DNA of 64,000 bases from Streptomyces smyrnaeus (GTDB lineage: Bacteria > Actinomycetota > Actinomycetes > Streptomycetales > Streptomycetaceae). Under the pieces are notes generated by a model. The model made no database searches. It was not told the origin of the DNA and saw only the letters and a list, made by a program, of their open reading frames with translations. The translations under genes were made by a program, and so were the position numbers. The stretch spans positions 62,001 through 126,000 of the forward strand of contig NZ_JAFFZM010000007.1 in assembly GCF_017676345.1 (NCBI RefSeq), in the 5' to 3' direction. Of the stretch, positions 8,985 through 16,401 are shown one piece after another; position 1 is the stretch's first letter, and every line of letters starts with the position of its first letter.

Positions 8985-9893
8985 CTACCAGTCGGTGCAG
9001 GCATAGGCCATGCCGAGCCAGGCGCCGGCAATGGCGCCGATACGGCCGCTCTTCCACATCGTCTCCAGCTTCTGGCGTTTGGTCCCGTACGAGCGGGCGA
9101 GACGGCGGTAGTTGTCGCAGGCTTCTTGCTTCTTGCTGGGCCGGGAGCCCAGCGCGGGGTAGGTGGTGGTCTCGTATGGCTCGGTGAAGACCATGCCGAT
9201 GATCGGGGCCATTCCCTTGCCGAAGGTGTCGGCGTTCCAGTGCTTTTCTTTCTGGTTGGTGGACACCGTCTTGCCCTCGTCGTTGATCAGGCCGATGTTC
9301 AGCTTGGGCCCGTCGGGAGTACTGTGCCCGGGGCGCTTTTGCTGCCAGGTGACCAGCTTGACCGTGTAGTTGTTCTTCTTCCCGACCCAGTTGTCGAAGT
9401 CGAGGCTGGCGAAGTAGGTGTGGTTCTTGTCGTTGTTGACCGCGTAGTAGGTCACGCCGCCGCCGACACCGCCGAGCTTTTTGTTGATCATCTGGATGCG
9501 TCCGCCGGCACCCGGCTCGATCTGGACCGGCGGCACCCCGTAGGGGAACTCACCGTCGACGCCATTGCCCGTCGACCACTGCGGCGCCTCCCCCGTCTTG
9601 TAACTGGTCGACAGCTTCAGCGTGTGGGAGGTGTTGTTGTAGAGCACCACCGTGGTCGTCGGTGACAGATCCAGACCCCCGGCGATCCCCCCGGCCTCCA
9701 ACAGCGGAGTGTAGTTGTAGGCACTCCCCCACGACGAGATCGGCGGCGGATCCGCTGCCCGGTCCCGCCCCTCCCCCGCATCGGCCCCCGCCGCGGCAGA
9801 ACCGCTACCGGCCGCCAGCGGCACCACCATCAACACCGCCAACGCCGCCGCCCACCTACCACGACGGCACCGGACCACCCCCACCACGACCAC
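8985..9893 (-). CDS. Secreted beta-rich protein, possibly aegerolysin/ET79-like
   Basis: 302 residues starting with a cluster of GTG codons (9893, 9887, 9884 or 9878 are all possible). The signal peptide is RRGRWAAALAVLMVVPLAAG followed by SGSAAA. The stretch from VVLYNNTSHTLKL through IEPGAGGRIQM, GGGVTYYAV and DFDNWVGKKNNY recalls the NNT..L / PG..G / G..VTY / W.NP..G.N.Y pattern of aegerolysin and ET79-type membrane-binding beta-sandwiches. This is a resemblance by eye only. A C-terminal region (residues 240-302) is Lys/Arg-rich with two cysteines. It is the first gene of the exported-protein cluster. Confidence 0.62.
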   Translation of the reverse strand: MVVVGVVRCRRGRWAAALAVLMVVPLAAGSGSAAAGADAGEGRDRAADPPPISSWGSAYNYTPLLEAGGIAGGLDLSPTTTVVLYNNTSHTLKLSTSYKTGEAPQWSTGNGVDGEFPYGVPPVQIEPGAGGRIQMINKKLGGVGGGVTYYAVNNDKNHTYFASLDFDNWVGKKNNYTVKLVTWQQKRPGHSTPDGPKLNIGLINDEGKTVSTNQKEKHWNADTFGKGMAPIIGMVFTEPYETTTYPALGSRPSKKQEACDNYRRLARSYGTKRQKLETMWKSGRIGAIAGAWLGMAYACTDW

Positions 9894-10354
9894 TCCCCCC
9901 GGGATCCGACATCAATGAAATGGGCATGCCCCACTACCCGGGACCTGGTGTGAGCAGGCCGAAAGCTTCCACCGATCGAAGGACGATCTGTGGCGCCAGG
10001 ACACGCCAGAGGGGGAACCGGACGGGTTCATGACGGAGCTCGTGATGGGACCCGGAAGCGGTGGCCCCACAAACCGCCGCCCCCTGTGGTGGCATCCCAC
10101 GCTGTGGGGTGTCTGCCAGGAGCGGTGGCGCCAGTGAGACAAGAGCCCGGGCGTGCCAGGGGCTGACCGCAGCGGCCGAGTGAGCTACCGCGGGAGCTCG
10201 TCGGACGGGGTTCAACGCCCTGACCCGCCCCTGGCCGGCTCGACGGCACATTGCCTCCTCGCACAGGTGGGCACACCCGAGCATGAAGGCGTCTTCGCAG
10301 TTACTGCAGGGCGGTGCATCCCCGCACGGCGCCCCTGCAAAAGAGGACACCCGC
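9894..10354. other. Gene-free stretch, 461 bp
   Basis: Upstream region of both the minus-strand secreted-protein gene and the plus-strand small peptide gene. Open frames here are long Arg/Pro-rich shadows without ribosome sites. The last 12 bases before 10355 contain the GAGGAC ribosome site of the peptide gene. I could not identify a promoter with confidence. Confidence 0.4.
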
Positions 10355-10486
10355 ATGCCCGAGACCATGGAACAGCTCGACATCGACACTCTGATCGGCA
10401 AGCTCGATGTCCCGGAGGCGCGCGGCGAGCTTCCCGCCATGGCAATGGCCAGTGAGCTCTGCAGCCTCATCTGCCCCGACGGCTGA
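10355..10486 (+). CDS. Candidate RiPP (modified peptide) precursor, 43 aa
   Basis: A 43-residue product: an acidic leader (MPETMEQLDIDTLIGKLDVP) followed by EARGELPAMAMA and a C-terminal SELCSLICPDG. An acidic leader containing L-D repeats, then a short Ser/Cys core, is the usual layout of lanthipeptide and related precursors; S-x-x-C-S-x-x-C could give two thioether rings. AAGAGGAC lies 7-12 nt before the ATG. No synthetase, radical SAM enzyme, protease or dedicated exporter is adjacent, so the gene would be an orphan. The ORF can be extended to 10283, but that part has no ribosome site. Confidence 0.55.
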   Translation: MPETMEQLDIDTLIGKLDVPEARGELPAMAMASELCSLICPDG

Positions 10487-10960
10487 CACCCTCGCGATGA
10501 GCGACAGGCCCCAGACAAGTGAGGCCTCGTGTGCTCCCTGCGACGGAACACGGCGGGCACGGGAGACCGGTGCACCCGGCTCCGCACGTGTGCGCTGACA
10601 CGATGGGGCACACGTTCCGACGGTACGGTGGCCGGACCGTCTGCGGCCACAGCCAGGCCCGGCACTCGCAGACCAGAGCGCGCCGCAGGCGCTCCGACAC
10701 GCACGCCACGATTGCGATCGTGCGCGGACAAGAGAGGGGCTCGCCGGCCGGCGAGCCCCTCTCCTCCGCGTCGGGGCGATGTCGGTGCTGACGCGCGTGG
10801 TCGGCGGACACTCGGCTGCCCGGGCTTCAACGGTCTTCTTCCCGTCCTGGTCGACAGCCGGCCTCCGGCAGCTCTTCGTGGCGCCCCGATCGACCAGATA
10901 GGAATAGGAGACGTCCTCCGGCTCCGCGAACCCACCCAAGATCGTTTGCCGACCGAAGAC
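10487..10960. other. Gene-free stretch, 474 bp
   Basis: Between the small peptide gene and the end of the convergent transporter gene. Apart from the 32-bp palindrome at 10732 and a smaller dyad (CACGAT-TGCG-ATCGTG near 10706) I see no coding signal; all longer frames are Arg-rich shadows. Confidence 0.45.
10732..10763. terminator. 32-bp perfect palindrome, probable bidirectional terminator
   Basis: GAGAGGGGCTCGCCGG is followed immediately by its exact reverse complement, with no mismatch and no loop bases. It lies between convergent genes and could act as a terminator hairpin for both, although there is no T-tract. A perfect palindrome of this size could also be a protein-binding or recombination site. 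Confidence 0.6.
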
Positions 10961-12283
10961 CTAAGACGCCGTGCCGGCCGGTGCGGTCGGCGCCGGGGTG
11001 TCCGCTGTCGTGGCATCGTCGGTGTGCTGCGGTGCCTTCAGCAGGCATGCGATGCTCAGCGCGCACATGGCGACAAGGAGCACGATGACCGGCACGATGC
11101 TGTCGGTCGCCTGGAACATCAGCGTCGAGGCCACGGGTGAGAGCCCGCCGAACAGCGCGCCCGCCACCTGGTACGTCAGCGAGATGCTGGTGTAACGCGC
11201 CTGGGGCCGGAACATCTGGGCCAGCACCGTGGCCACGGGTCCGTAGGTCGCTGCCATGACCAGCCGCATCGCGGCGAAGACCAGGAAGATCAGTACAGTG
11301 GAGTCCGAGGAGACCACGAGGAACTGAGGGGTGGCAAGGACGGCCACCGCGGCGAGGCCCCAGATGACGACACGGATGCGTCCGACCTTGTCGCCCAGCC
11401 ACGCGACGCCCAGCGTGGCGACGAGTTCGACGACGGCCGCGACGCTGAGCGCGTTGAGCACCACCGTTTCGGAGAGCCCCACGGAGGGGTCGGTGGCGTA
11501 CGCGGTGATGAACGTGGTCACCAGGTAGTAGCCGCCCACCGCGATCGGGAGCGTGCCGATGCCCAGCAGGATGGGCTTCCAGTTCGTCTTCAGGGCGTAC
11601 GTGAGCGGCAGGCCCTCGTCCGGTTCGGGCTCCGCCTCGAACACCGGCGACTCCTCGACCTTGAGCCGGATGAGGACGCCGATGACGATGAGCAGCGCCG
11701 ACAGCAGGAACGGCACGCGCCACGCCCACTCCTTGAGGGCGTTGTCGCCGAGGGTGGACAGCAGGCTGAACAGGCCGGTGGACAGCAGGGCCCCGGCCGG
11801 GTTGCCGAGCTGGGCGAAGCCGCCGTAGAAGGTCTTCTTCCCCTCAGGGGCGTGCTCCACGGCCATCAGGACGGCGCCGCCCCACTCACCGCCGACCGCG
11901 ATGCCCTGCACGAAGCGGAGCAGGACGAGCAGGATCGGGGCGAGCACGCCGACGCCGGCATACGTGGGCAGCAGGCCGACGAGGAACGTCGCGGCGCCCA
12001 TCATGGTCAGGGTGATCACAAGGGCGCTGCGCCGGCCGAACCGGTCGCCGATGTGCCCGAAGACGATGCCACCGAGTGGCCGCGCGAAGAACCCGACCGC
12101 GTATGTGGCGAAGGCCGCGGCGATGCCGGTGAGCCGGTCGGTCCCCTCAGGGAAGAAGACGCTGCCGAAGACGAGGGACGCGGCGGTGGCGTAGACGTAG
12201 AAGTCGTACCACTCGATGGTGGTGCCGACGAACGCGGCGATGCCCGCCTTGCGTGCCTTGCGGGATTGAGCGTGATCGGTCAC
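10961..12283 (-). CDS. MHS-family MFS metabolite:H+ symporter
   Basis: 440 residues starting at GTG 12283 (VTDHAQSRKARKAGIAAFVG), which overlaps the amidohydrolase stop (GTGA) and has GAGGGG upstream. Twelve membrane segments. Hallmarks of the metabolite:H+ symporter subfamily are GTTIEWYDFYVYATAA near the start, GHIGDRFGRRSALV in the first cytoplasmic loop and FVQGIAVGGEWGGAVLMAVE. Family members carry small carboxylates, osmolytes or betaines. Coupling to the amidohydrolase suggests it imports that enzyme's substrate, or a product, but the compound is unknown. Confidence 0.9.
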   Translation of the reverse strand: MTDHAQSRKARKAGIAAFVGTTIEWYDFYVYATAASLVFGSVFFPEGTDRLTGIAAAFATYAVGFFARPLGGIVFGHIGDRFGRRSALVITLTMMGAATFLVGLLPTYAGVGVLAPILLVLLRFVQGIAVGGEWGGAVLMAVEHAPEGKKTFYGGFAQLGNPAGALLSTGLFSLLSTLGDNALKEWAWRVPFLLSALLIVIGVLIRLKVEESPVFEAEPEPDEGLPLTYALKTNWKPILLGIGTLPIAVGGYYLVTTFITAYATDPSVGLSETVVLNALSVAAVVELVATLGVAWLGDKVGRIRVVIWGLAAVAVLATPQFLVVSSDSTVLIFLVFAAMRLVMAATYGPVATVLAQMFRPQARYTSISLTYQVAGALFGGLSPVASTLMFQATDSIVPVIVLLVAMCALSIACLLKAPQHTDDATTADTPAPTAPAGTAS

Positions 12284-13977
12284 TGCTGCCCCTCGGTCGA
12301 TGTGGCGGTGGTGGAGTGCTCGAGGGCGCCGTCGACCCACGTGTGGAGGACGTCGATCGCGGCGATGGACCCGGGGTCGACGGCGAGCGGGTCGGCGCCC
12401 AGGACGGTGAAGTCGGCCAGCTTGCCGGGGGTGATGCTGCCGAGTTCGTGTTCGCGGCCCAGGGTGCGGGCCCCGCCGAGCGTGTGCGCGGCGAGCGCGT
12501 CGGCCGCCGGGATGCGCAGGGAGGTGTCGCCCAGCCGGTGCCCTCGCCGGGTGACGCGGGTGACGGCCGCCTGGATGGCCTCCAGCGGCTTCGGCTCGGC
12601 GACCGGCGCGTCCGAACTGAGCGTCACGGGCACCTGGGCCTCCAGGAACTCGCCGAGCGGGTTGAACCGCTCCCCCGGGGTGCCGATCGCCTCGGTGACG
12701 CCTTCCCCCCAGTTGTAGTAGTGCTGGGTCTGATTGACCGGGTGGATGCCCAACTGGTGCATGCGCTTGATCTGCTCGGGGGTCGGCAGCCCGCAGTGCT
12801 CGATCCGGTGCCGGGCATCGGGTCGGGGGTGGCGCTCCTGTGCGGCCTCGACGGCGTCGAGCACCATCTCTATCGCGTCGGGCGACTGGGCGTGGGTGGC
12901 TGTCTGGAGCCCCACGGCATGGGCCCTGGCGATCAGCTCCCGGTACGCCTCCGGCTCGTGGTAGAGCTGCCCGGTACGGCAAGGGTCGCCGACGTAGCCG
13001 TCAGGGAAGTAGGCCGTCCAGCCGCCCAGGGTGCCGTCGGCGTAGAACTTGATGCCCGTGAAGGAGAGCCGGGCGTTGCCGAACGCGCCGTGCATACCCG
13101 TGTCGATCACATGGTCCAGCAGGTGGCTCAGCAGATACATGCCGACGCGGGTGCGCAGTCCGCCGCCGTCGGCCAGCCGCAGGTAGGTGTCGAACTCGCG
13201 GCGGGTCACCTGGCAGTCACCGATCGTCGTCACGCCGCCGGCGAGGAAACGCTCCTGGGCGGCGCGCAGTTGCCGCAAGTGCTCCTCGGGCTCGTCCCCG
13301 AGGTGGAAGTTCGGCCCGTGGCGGCCGATCTTGACGCCGCCGACGCCGGTGAGGATGTTGCAGGCGGCGTCGGAGACCTCGCCGGTCAGCTCCCCGTCGG
13401 CGTCACGGAAGAACGTGCCGCCCTCCGGGTCCGGTGTGTCGCGGGTGACGCCGTGCCGGGCCAGCGTGGCGCTGTTGACGACTCCTCCGTGGCCGCTGGC
13501 GTTCATCAGGTACACGTCGCGGTCGGTGCTGACCTGGTCGAGCTCCTCCTTGGTGGGATGGCGGCGCTCGGCGAGGTTGCGGTGCTCGTAGCCGTAACCC
13601 CGCACCGGCCGCCCGGGCGGCAGGGAGTCGGCCGCCGCGCGCAGCAGGGCGACGATGCCGGGGATGTCGGCCGCCTTGTCGGGACCGCAGTCGACCCAGC
13701 TCATCATCTGGCCGTACATCAGCGGGTGGGCGTGCGGGTCGACGAAGCCGGGCACCACAACGGTGCCGCCGAGGTCCACTTCCTCGGCCGTGTGGCCGAG
13801 CCGCGCCGCTGCGGCGCGGCACTCCTCGACCGTGCCGACGGCGCCGAACCGGTTGCCGTGTACGAGGAACGCCTCGGCGCCGTCGGTGTGCGGGTCCACG
13901 GTCCGCAAAGCGGCGCCGGTGAACAAAGTGGTGGTCGCGTCCAGGACTGACGTCTCCTGGTGGCGCAGTGCGCGCAT
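12280..13977 (-). CDS. YtcJ/NfdA-type amidohydrolase (amidohydro_3)
   Basis: 565 residues from the ATG at 13977 (MRALRHQETS), which has CGAGGAACC upstream; an in-frame ATG at 14055 has a poorer site. Metal-binding PGFVDPHAHPLMYG lies in the first strand, with RIEHCGLP and VTLSSDAPVAEP later, and ITPGKLADFTVLGADPL at the end, as in exoenzyme-regulatory AepA/YtcJ amidohydrolases. Members hydrolyse N-substituted formamides and other amides; the substrate here is not evident. No signal peptide. It is coupled to the MHS symporter and divergent from an AsnC-type regulator, which is a consistent uptake-plus-hydrolysis unit. Confidence 0.87.
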   Translation of the reverse strand: MRALRHQETSVLDATTTLFTGAALRTVDPHTDGAEAFLVHGNRFGAVGTVEECRAAAARLGHTAEEVDLGGTVVVPGFVDPHAHPLMYGQMMSWVDCGPDKAADIPGIVALLRAAADSLPPGRPVRGYGYEHRNLAERRHPTKEELDQVSTDRDVYLMNASGHGGVVNSATLARHGVTRDTPDPEGGTFFRDADGELTGEVSDAACNILTGVGGVKIGRHGPNFHLGDEPEEHLRQLRAAQERFLAGGVTTIGDCQVTRREFDTYLRLADGGGLRTRVGMYLLSHLLDHVIDTGMHGAFGNARLSFTGIKFYADGTLGGWTAYFPDGYVGDPCRTGQLYHEPEAYRELIARAHAVGLQTATHAQSPDAIEMVLDAVEAAQERHPRPDARHRIEHCGLPTPEQIKRMHQLGIHPVNQTQHYYNWGEGVTEAIGTPGERFNPLGEFLEAQVPVTLSSDAPVAEPKPLEAIQAAVTRVTRRGHRLGDTSLRIPAADALAAHTLGGARTLGREHELGSITPGKLADFTVLGADPLAVDPGSIAAIDVLHTWVDGALEHSTTATSTEGQQ

Positions 13978-14113
13978 GTGGTTCCTCGTGCGGTGTGTCG
14001 GTGGCGTATCGGTGATCGGCACCGTAGGTCCGCCCACTCTCCGCAGCAATGCCATGTACGCTGCCCCACTGACGTATCGCCGCGTTTTTGTCGCCCCTCT
14101 ACTCTGATCTGCG

Positions 14114-14123
14114 GCTGATCAGC
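14114..14123. promoter_or_regulatory. GCTGATCAGC palindrome in the divergent promoter region
   Basis: A perfect 10-bp palindrome within TGATC-TGCGGC-TGATCA, 80 bp before the AsnC-type regulator and 137 bp before the amidohydrolase. Its place suggests an operator for the regulator; short AsnC/Lrp sites are variable, so this is only a candidate. Confidence 0.35.
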
Positions 14124-14202
14124 TTCCAGAGTTCGCGTCGACCGTGGTCTTGTTCCTTCGGAAGCACGGAATCACTCTGTAAAGATTGGGTCTCGGACGC
14201 TC

Positions 14203-15108
14203 ATGAGTGAGGATCTGGACGCAAGGCTCATCGCCGCGCTCCAACAGGACGGCAGGGCGAGCTACAGCGACCTGGCCGCCCGGGTGGGCGCGCCGAGGGC
14301 GGCGGTCTCGACCCGGGTGCAGGCACTGCTGGACACGGGCTCCGTGGAGATTGTGGCCGTGGCACATCCCCAGCTGTTCGGGCTCACCTCGCTCGCGCAC
14401 GTCTCCCTCGCCGTGTCGGGGCCCGCCGACGACGTGGTCGCCGCCCTGTGCGCGACGGACGCGTCGGTCTTCGTCTCCGCGGTCAGCGGCGCCTACGACC
14501 TCGTCGCGGAGCTGAGGGTCTCGAGCGACCGGGAGCTGTACGACGCCCTCGCCCACCTCCGTGCGCAGCGCCGGGTGCGGGCGGTCAACACACTCCTCTA
14601 CACCGACGTCGTCACATCGGTGTTCATGCCGCAGGGTCCGCTCCGCGGCGACGTGCACGTCAACGACACCGATCTACGGCTGATCGAGCTGCTCGAGCGC
14701 GACGGTCGCATGTCGTTCGTCGAGCTGGCCCGTCGCGTCGGCATGTCACCGAGCGCGGCCCGCGCCCGGGTCGGTCGCCTCGTCGGCAGTCGCGCCCTGC
14801 ACATCGCCGCCGTGGTGCGGCGCGGCACGGGCAGCGGAAGGCCGGCGCTCGGCGCGGGGTTGAACCTCGGCGGGGACGACGAGCGTGTCACCGGGTTCCT
14901 CGCCGCGCTGCCCGGCGTCGAGTTCGTCGCCCGTACCGTGGGCCGTTTCGACCTGGTCTTCACCCTCGGCGCCGACTCGACCACACGCCTGCACCGCGTC
15001 ACGGAGCAGATCAAGGCGCTCGACGAGGTGCGCGGCCTGACCACGTGGGCACATCTGGAGGTGTTCAAGGAGCACTATTCGCGGGGCATCGCGAGGACAG
15101 GGAGGTAG
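14203..15108 (+). CDS. Double-domain Lrp/AsnC-family regulator
   Basis: 301 residues, about twice a standard Lrp protein. There are two helix-turn-helix segments (LDARLIAALQQDGRASYSDL near residue 5 and NDTDLRLIELLERDGRMSFV near residue 153), each followed by a RAM-type effector domain (residues 65-145 and 215-295). Tandem AsnC proteins of this size occur in actinomycetes and act like an internal dimer. The gene is divergent from the amidohydrolase-symporter operon across 225 bp, so regulation of that operon is likely, with an amino-acid-like ligand. Confidence 0.87.
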   Translation: MSEDLDARLIAALQQDGRASYSDLAARVGAPRAAVSTRVQALLDTGSVEIVAVAHPQLFGLTSLAHVSLAVSGPADDVVAALCATDASVFVSAVSGAYDLVAELRVSSDRELYDALAHLRAQRRVRAVNTLLYTDVVTSVFMPQGPLRGDVHVNDTDLRLIELLERDGRMSFVELARRVGMSPSAARARVGRLVGSRALHIAAVVRRGTGSGRPALGAGLNLGGDDERVTGFLAALPGVEFVARTVGRFDLVFTLGADSTTRLHRVTEQIKALDEVRGLTTWAHLEVFKEHYSRGIARTGR

Positions 15109-15231
15109 GGGCGCACCAAGTGTTGAGCCCCTCCACCCCTGCCCTCGCCGACCCGCTTCGTCGCGTCGCGAAGTCGCCTGACCTGGCGGAGACCGCCGTC
15201 AGATCGCCATCGGCTCCGCGGAACGGGCGGA

Positions 15232-16065
15232 TCAGCGCAGTCCGGCGAAGAGATCGTTCTCAGGTACGGCCGCGCCCGTGGCGTCCTTGACACGTACGAA
15301 CGTCTCCATGCCCATCAACTCACCGAACCGCTCCTTGCCCATCTTGAGGAAGAAGATGTTCTCGCCCTGACTGGCGTGTGCGGCCAGCGCATCGAACTTC
15401 TGACCGCTGAATGCGGTGGTGTCCACCCAGGTGGTGATCTCGTCGTCGGGGAGGCCGATCTCGGCCATCGCGGCGGTCTCGGCAGGATCCGGCTCCGGCA
15501 TGTCCTCGCTGAACTCGCGCATGATCTCGCCGAACCGCTGCATCCCCGAGCGGGGCATCGTCGTCCAGTACACCTTCGGTGTCAGCGCGGTCATCTCCAG
15601 CGCCGCCATCGTGATGCGGTGGGCCTGGATGTGGTCGGGGTGGCCGTAGAAGCCGTTCTCGTCGTAGGTGACGACCACATCGGGCTGGTAGTGCCGCATG
15701 AGTTCGGCGAGTCGGGCGGCGCCTTCCTCCACGGACGTCTGCCAGAACGATCCGGGAGCGTCGTTGCTCGGCCAGCCCATCATCCCGGAGTCGGCGTAGT
15801 CCAGCATCTCCAGATCACTGATCTTCAGAGCTTCACAGCTGGCCTCGAGTTCTTGGCGACGCATCAACGCGACGGCCGCCGGATCGTGCCCCGGGTCGCC
15901 CGGCTTGACGCCCCCGGGTCCGTCACCGCAACCGCCGTCGGTACACGTCACAAGAACCGTACGGATGCCTTCCGCCGCGTACCGCGCGAGGACCCCTCCG
16001 GTTCCGGTGGCCTCGTCGTCGGGGTGGGCGTGCACTGCCATGAGCGTCAAAGGTCGGTCAGTCAT
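15232..16065 (-). CDS. PIG-L family deacetylase, mycothiol conjugate amidase-like
   Basis: 277 residues. ATG 16065 has AGGAGGA 7 nt upstream. The N-terminal AVHAHPDDEATGTGG supplies the zinc ligands and catalytic Asp of the LmbE/PIG-L fold, and GFYGHPDHIQAH the third ligand. The length, the DSGMMGWP region and the C-terminal TTWVDTTAFSGQKFDALAAH resemble the Mca/MshB relatives of Streptomyces, which hydrolyse mycothiol S-conjugates or GlcNAc-inositol. Whether this copy works on mycothiol or on another N-acetyl sugar cannot be told. It stands alone, convergent with the AsnC-type gene. Confidence 0.83.
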   Translation of the reverse strand: MTDRPLTLMAVHAHPDDEATGTGGVLARYAAEGIRTVLVTCTDGGCGDGPGGVKPGDPGHDPAAVALMRRQELEASCEALKISDLEMLDYADSGMMGWPSNDAPGSFWQTSVEEGAARLAELMRHYQPDVVVTYDENGFYGHPDHIQAHRITMAALEMTALTPKVYWTTMPRSGMQRFGEIMREFSEDMPEPDPAETAAMAEIGLPDDEITTWVDTTAFSGQKFDALAAHASQGENIFFLKMGKERFGELMGMETFVRVKDATGAAVPENDLFAGLR

Positions 16066-16401
16066 GGAAACGTCCTCCTGCAAAAATGGTCTTGATCCGA
16101 GTGCGCGGCGGGCGTACCGCGATCCCGAGGTCCGGATTCCGGCAGGCGGACGATCTTGTGGTCTCCATGTTCCCCGCCCGTGCGGCGCCGGTGCCTCGGC
16201 AGATGCAACAGCGCCGACCGGACCTGCTGTTCCCGGCGCGGCCGGTGCCCTTCCAGATGTCGGCGTTTCACACGGTGTCGTCCTGCAGCGCCCGGGCCTG
16301 CTCCACTCGGAGGCCCACATGCGGCGGCGTGTTCTCGGGGCCGCCGGCCGGCCCGTCCCGCACGGACCCGGCCGCCCGATGATCACCGCAAGCCGCAGGG
16401 T
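16066..16401. other. Gene-free stretch, 336 bp
   Basis: Lies between the FtsX permease end and the deacetylase start, both on the minus strand, so it must hold the deacetylase promoter. No convincing coding frame, hairpin with tail or repeated operator was seen. Confidence 0.4.

Noticed and set aside
10498..10598. Second small peptide gene after the RiPP-like gene
   Set aside because: The frame starting MSDRPQTSEASCAPCDG has no ribosome site and continues into Arg-rich sequence.
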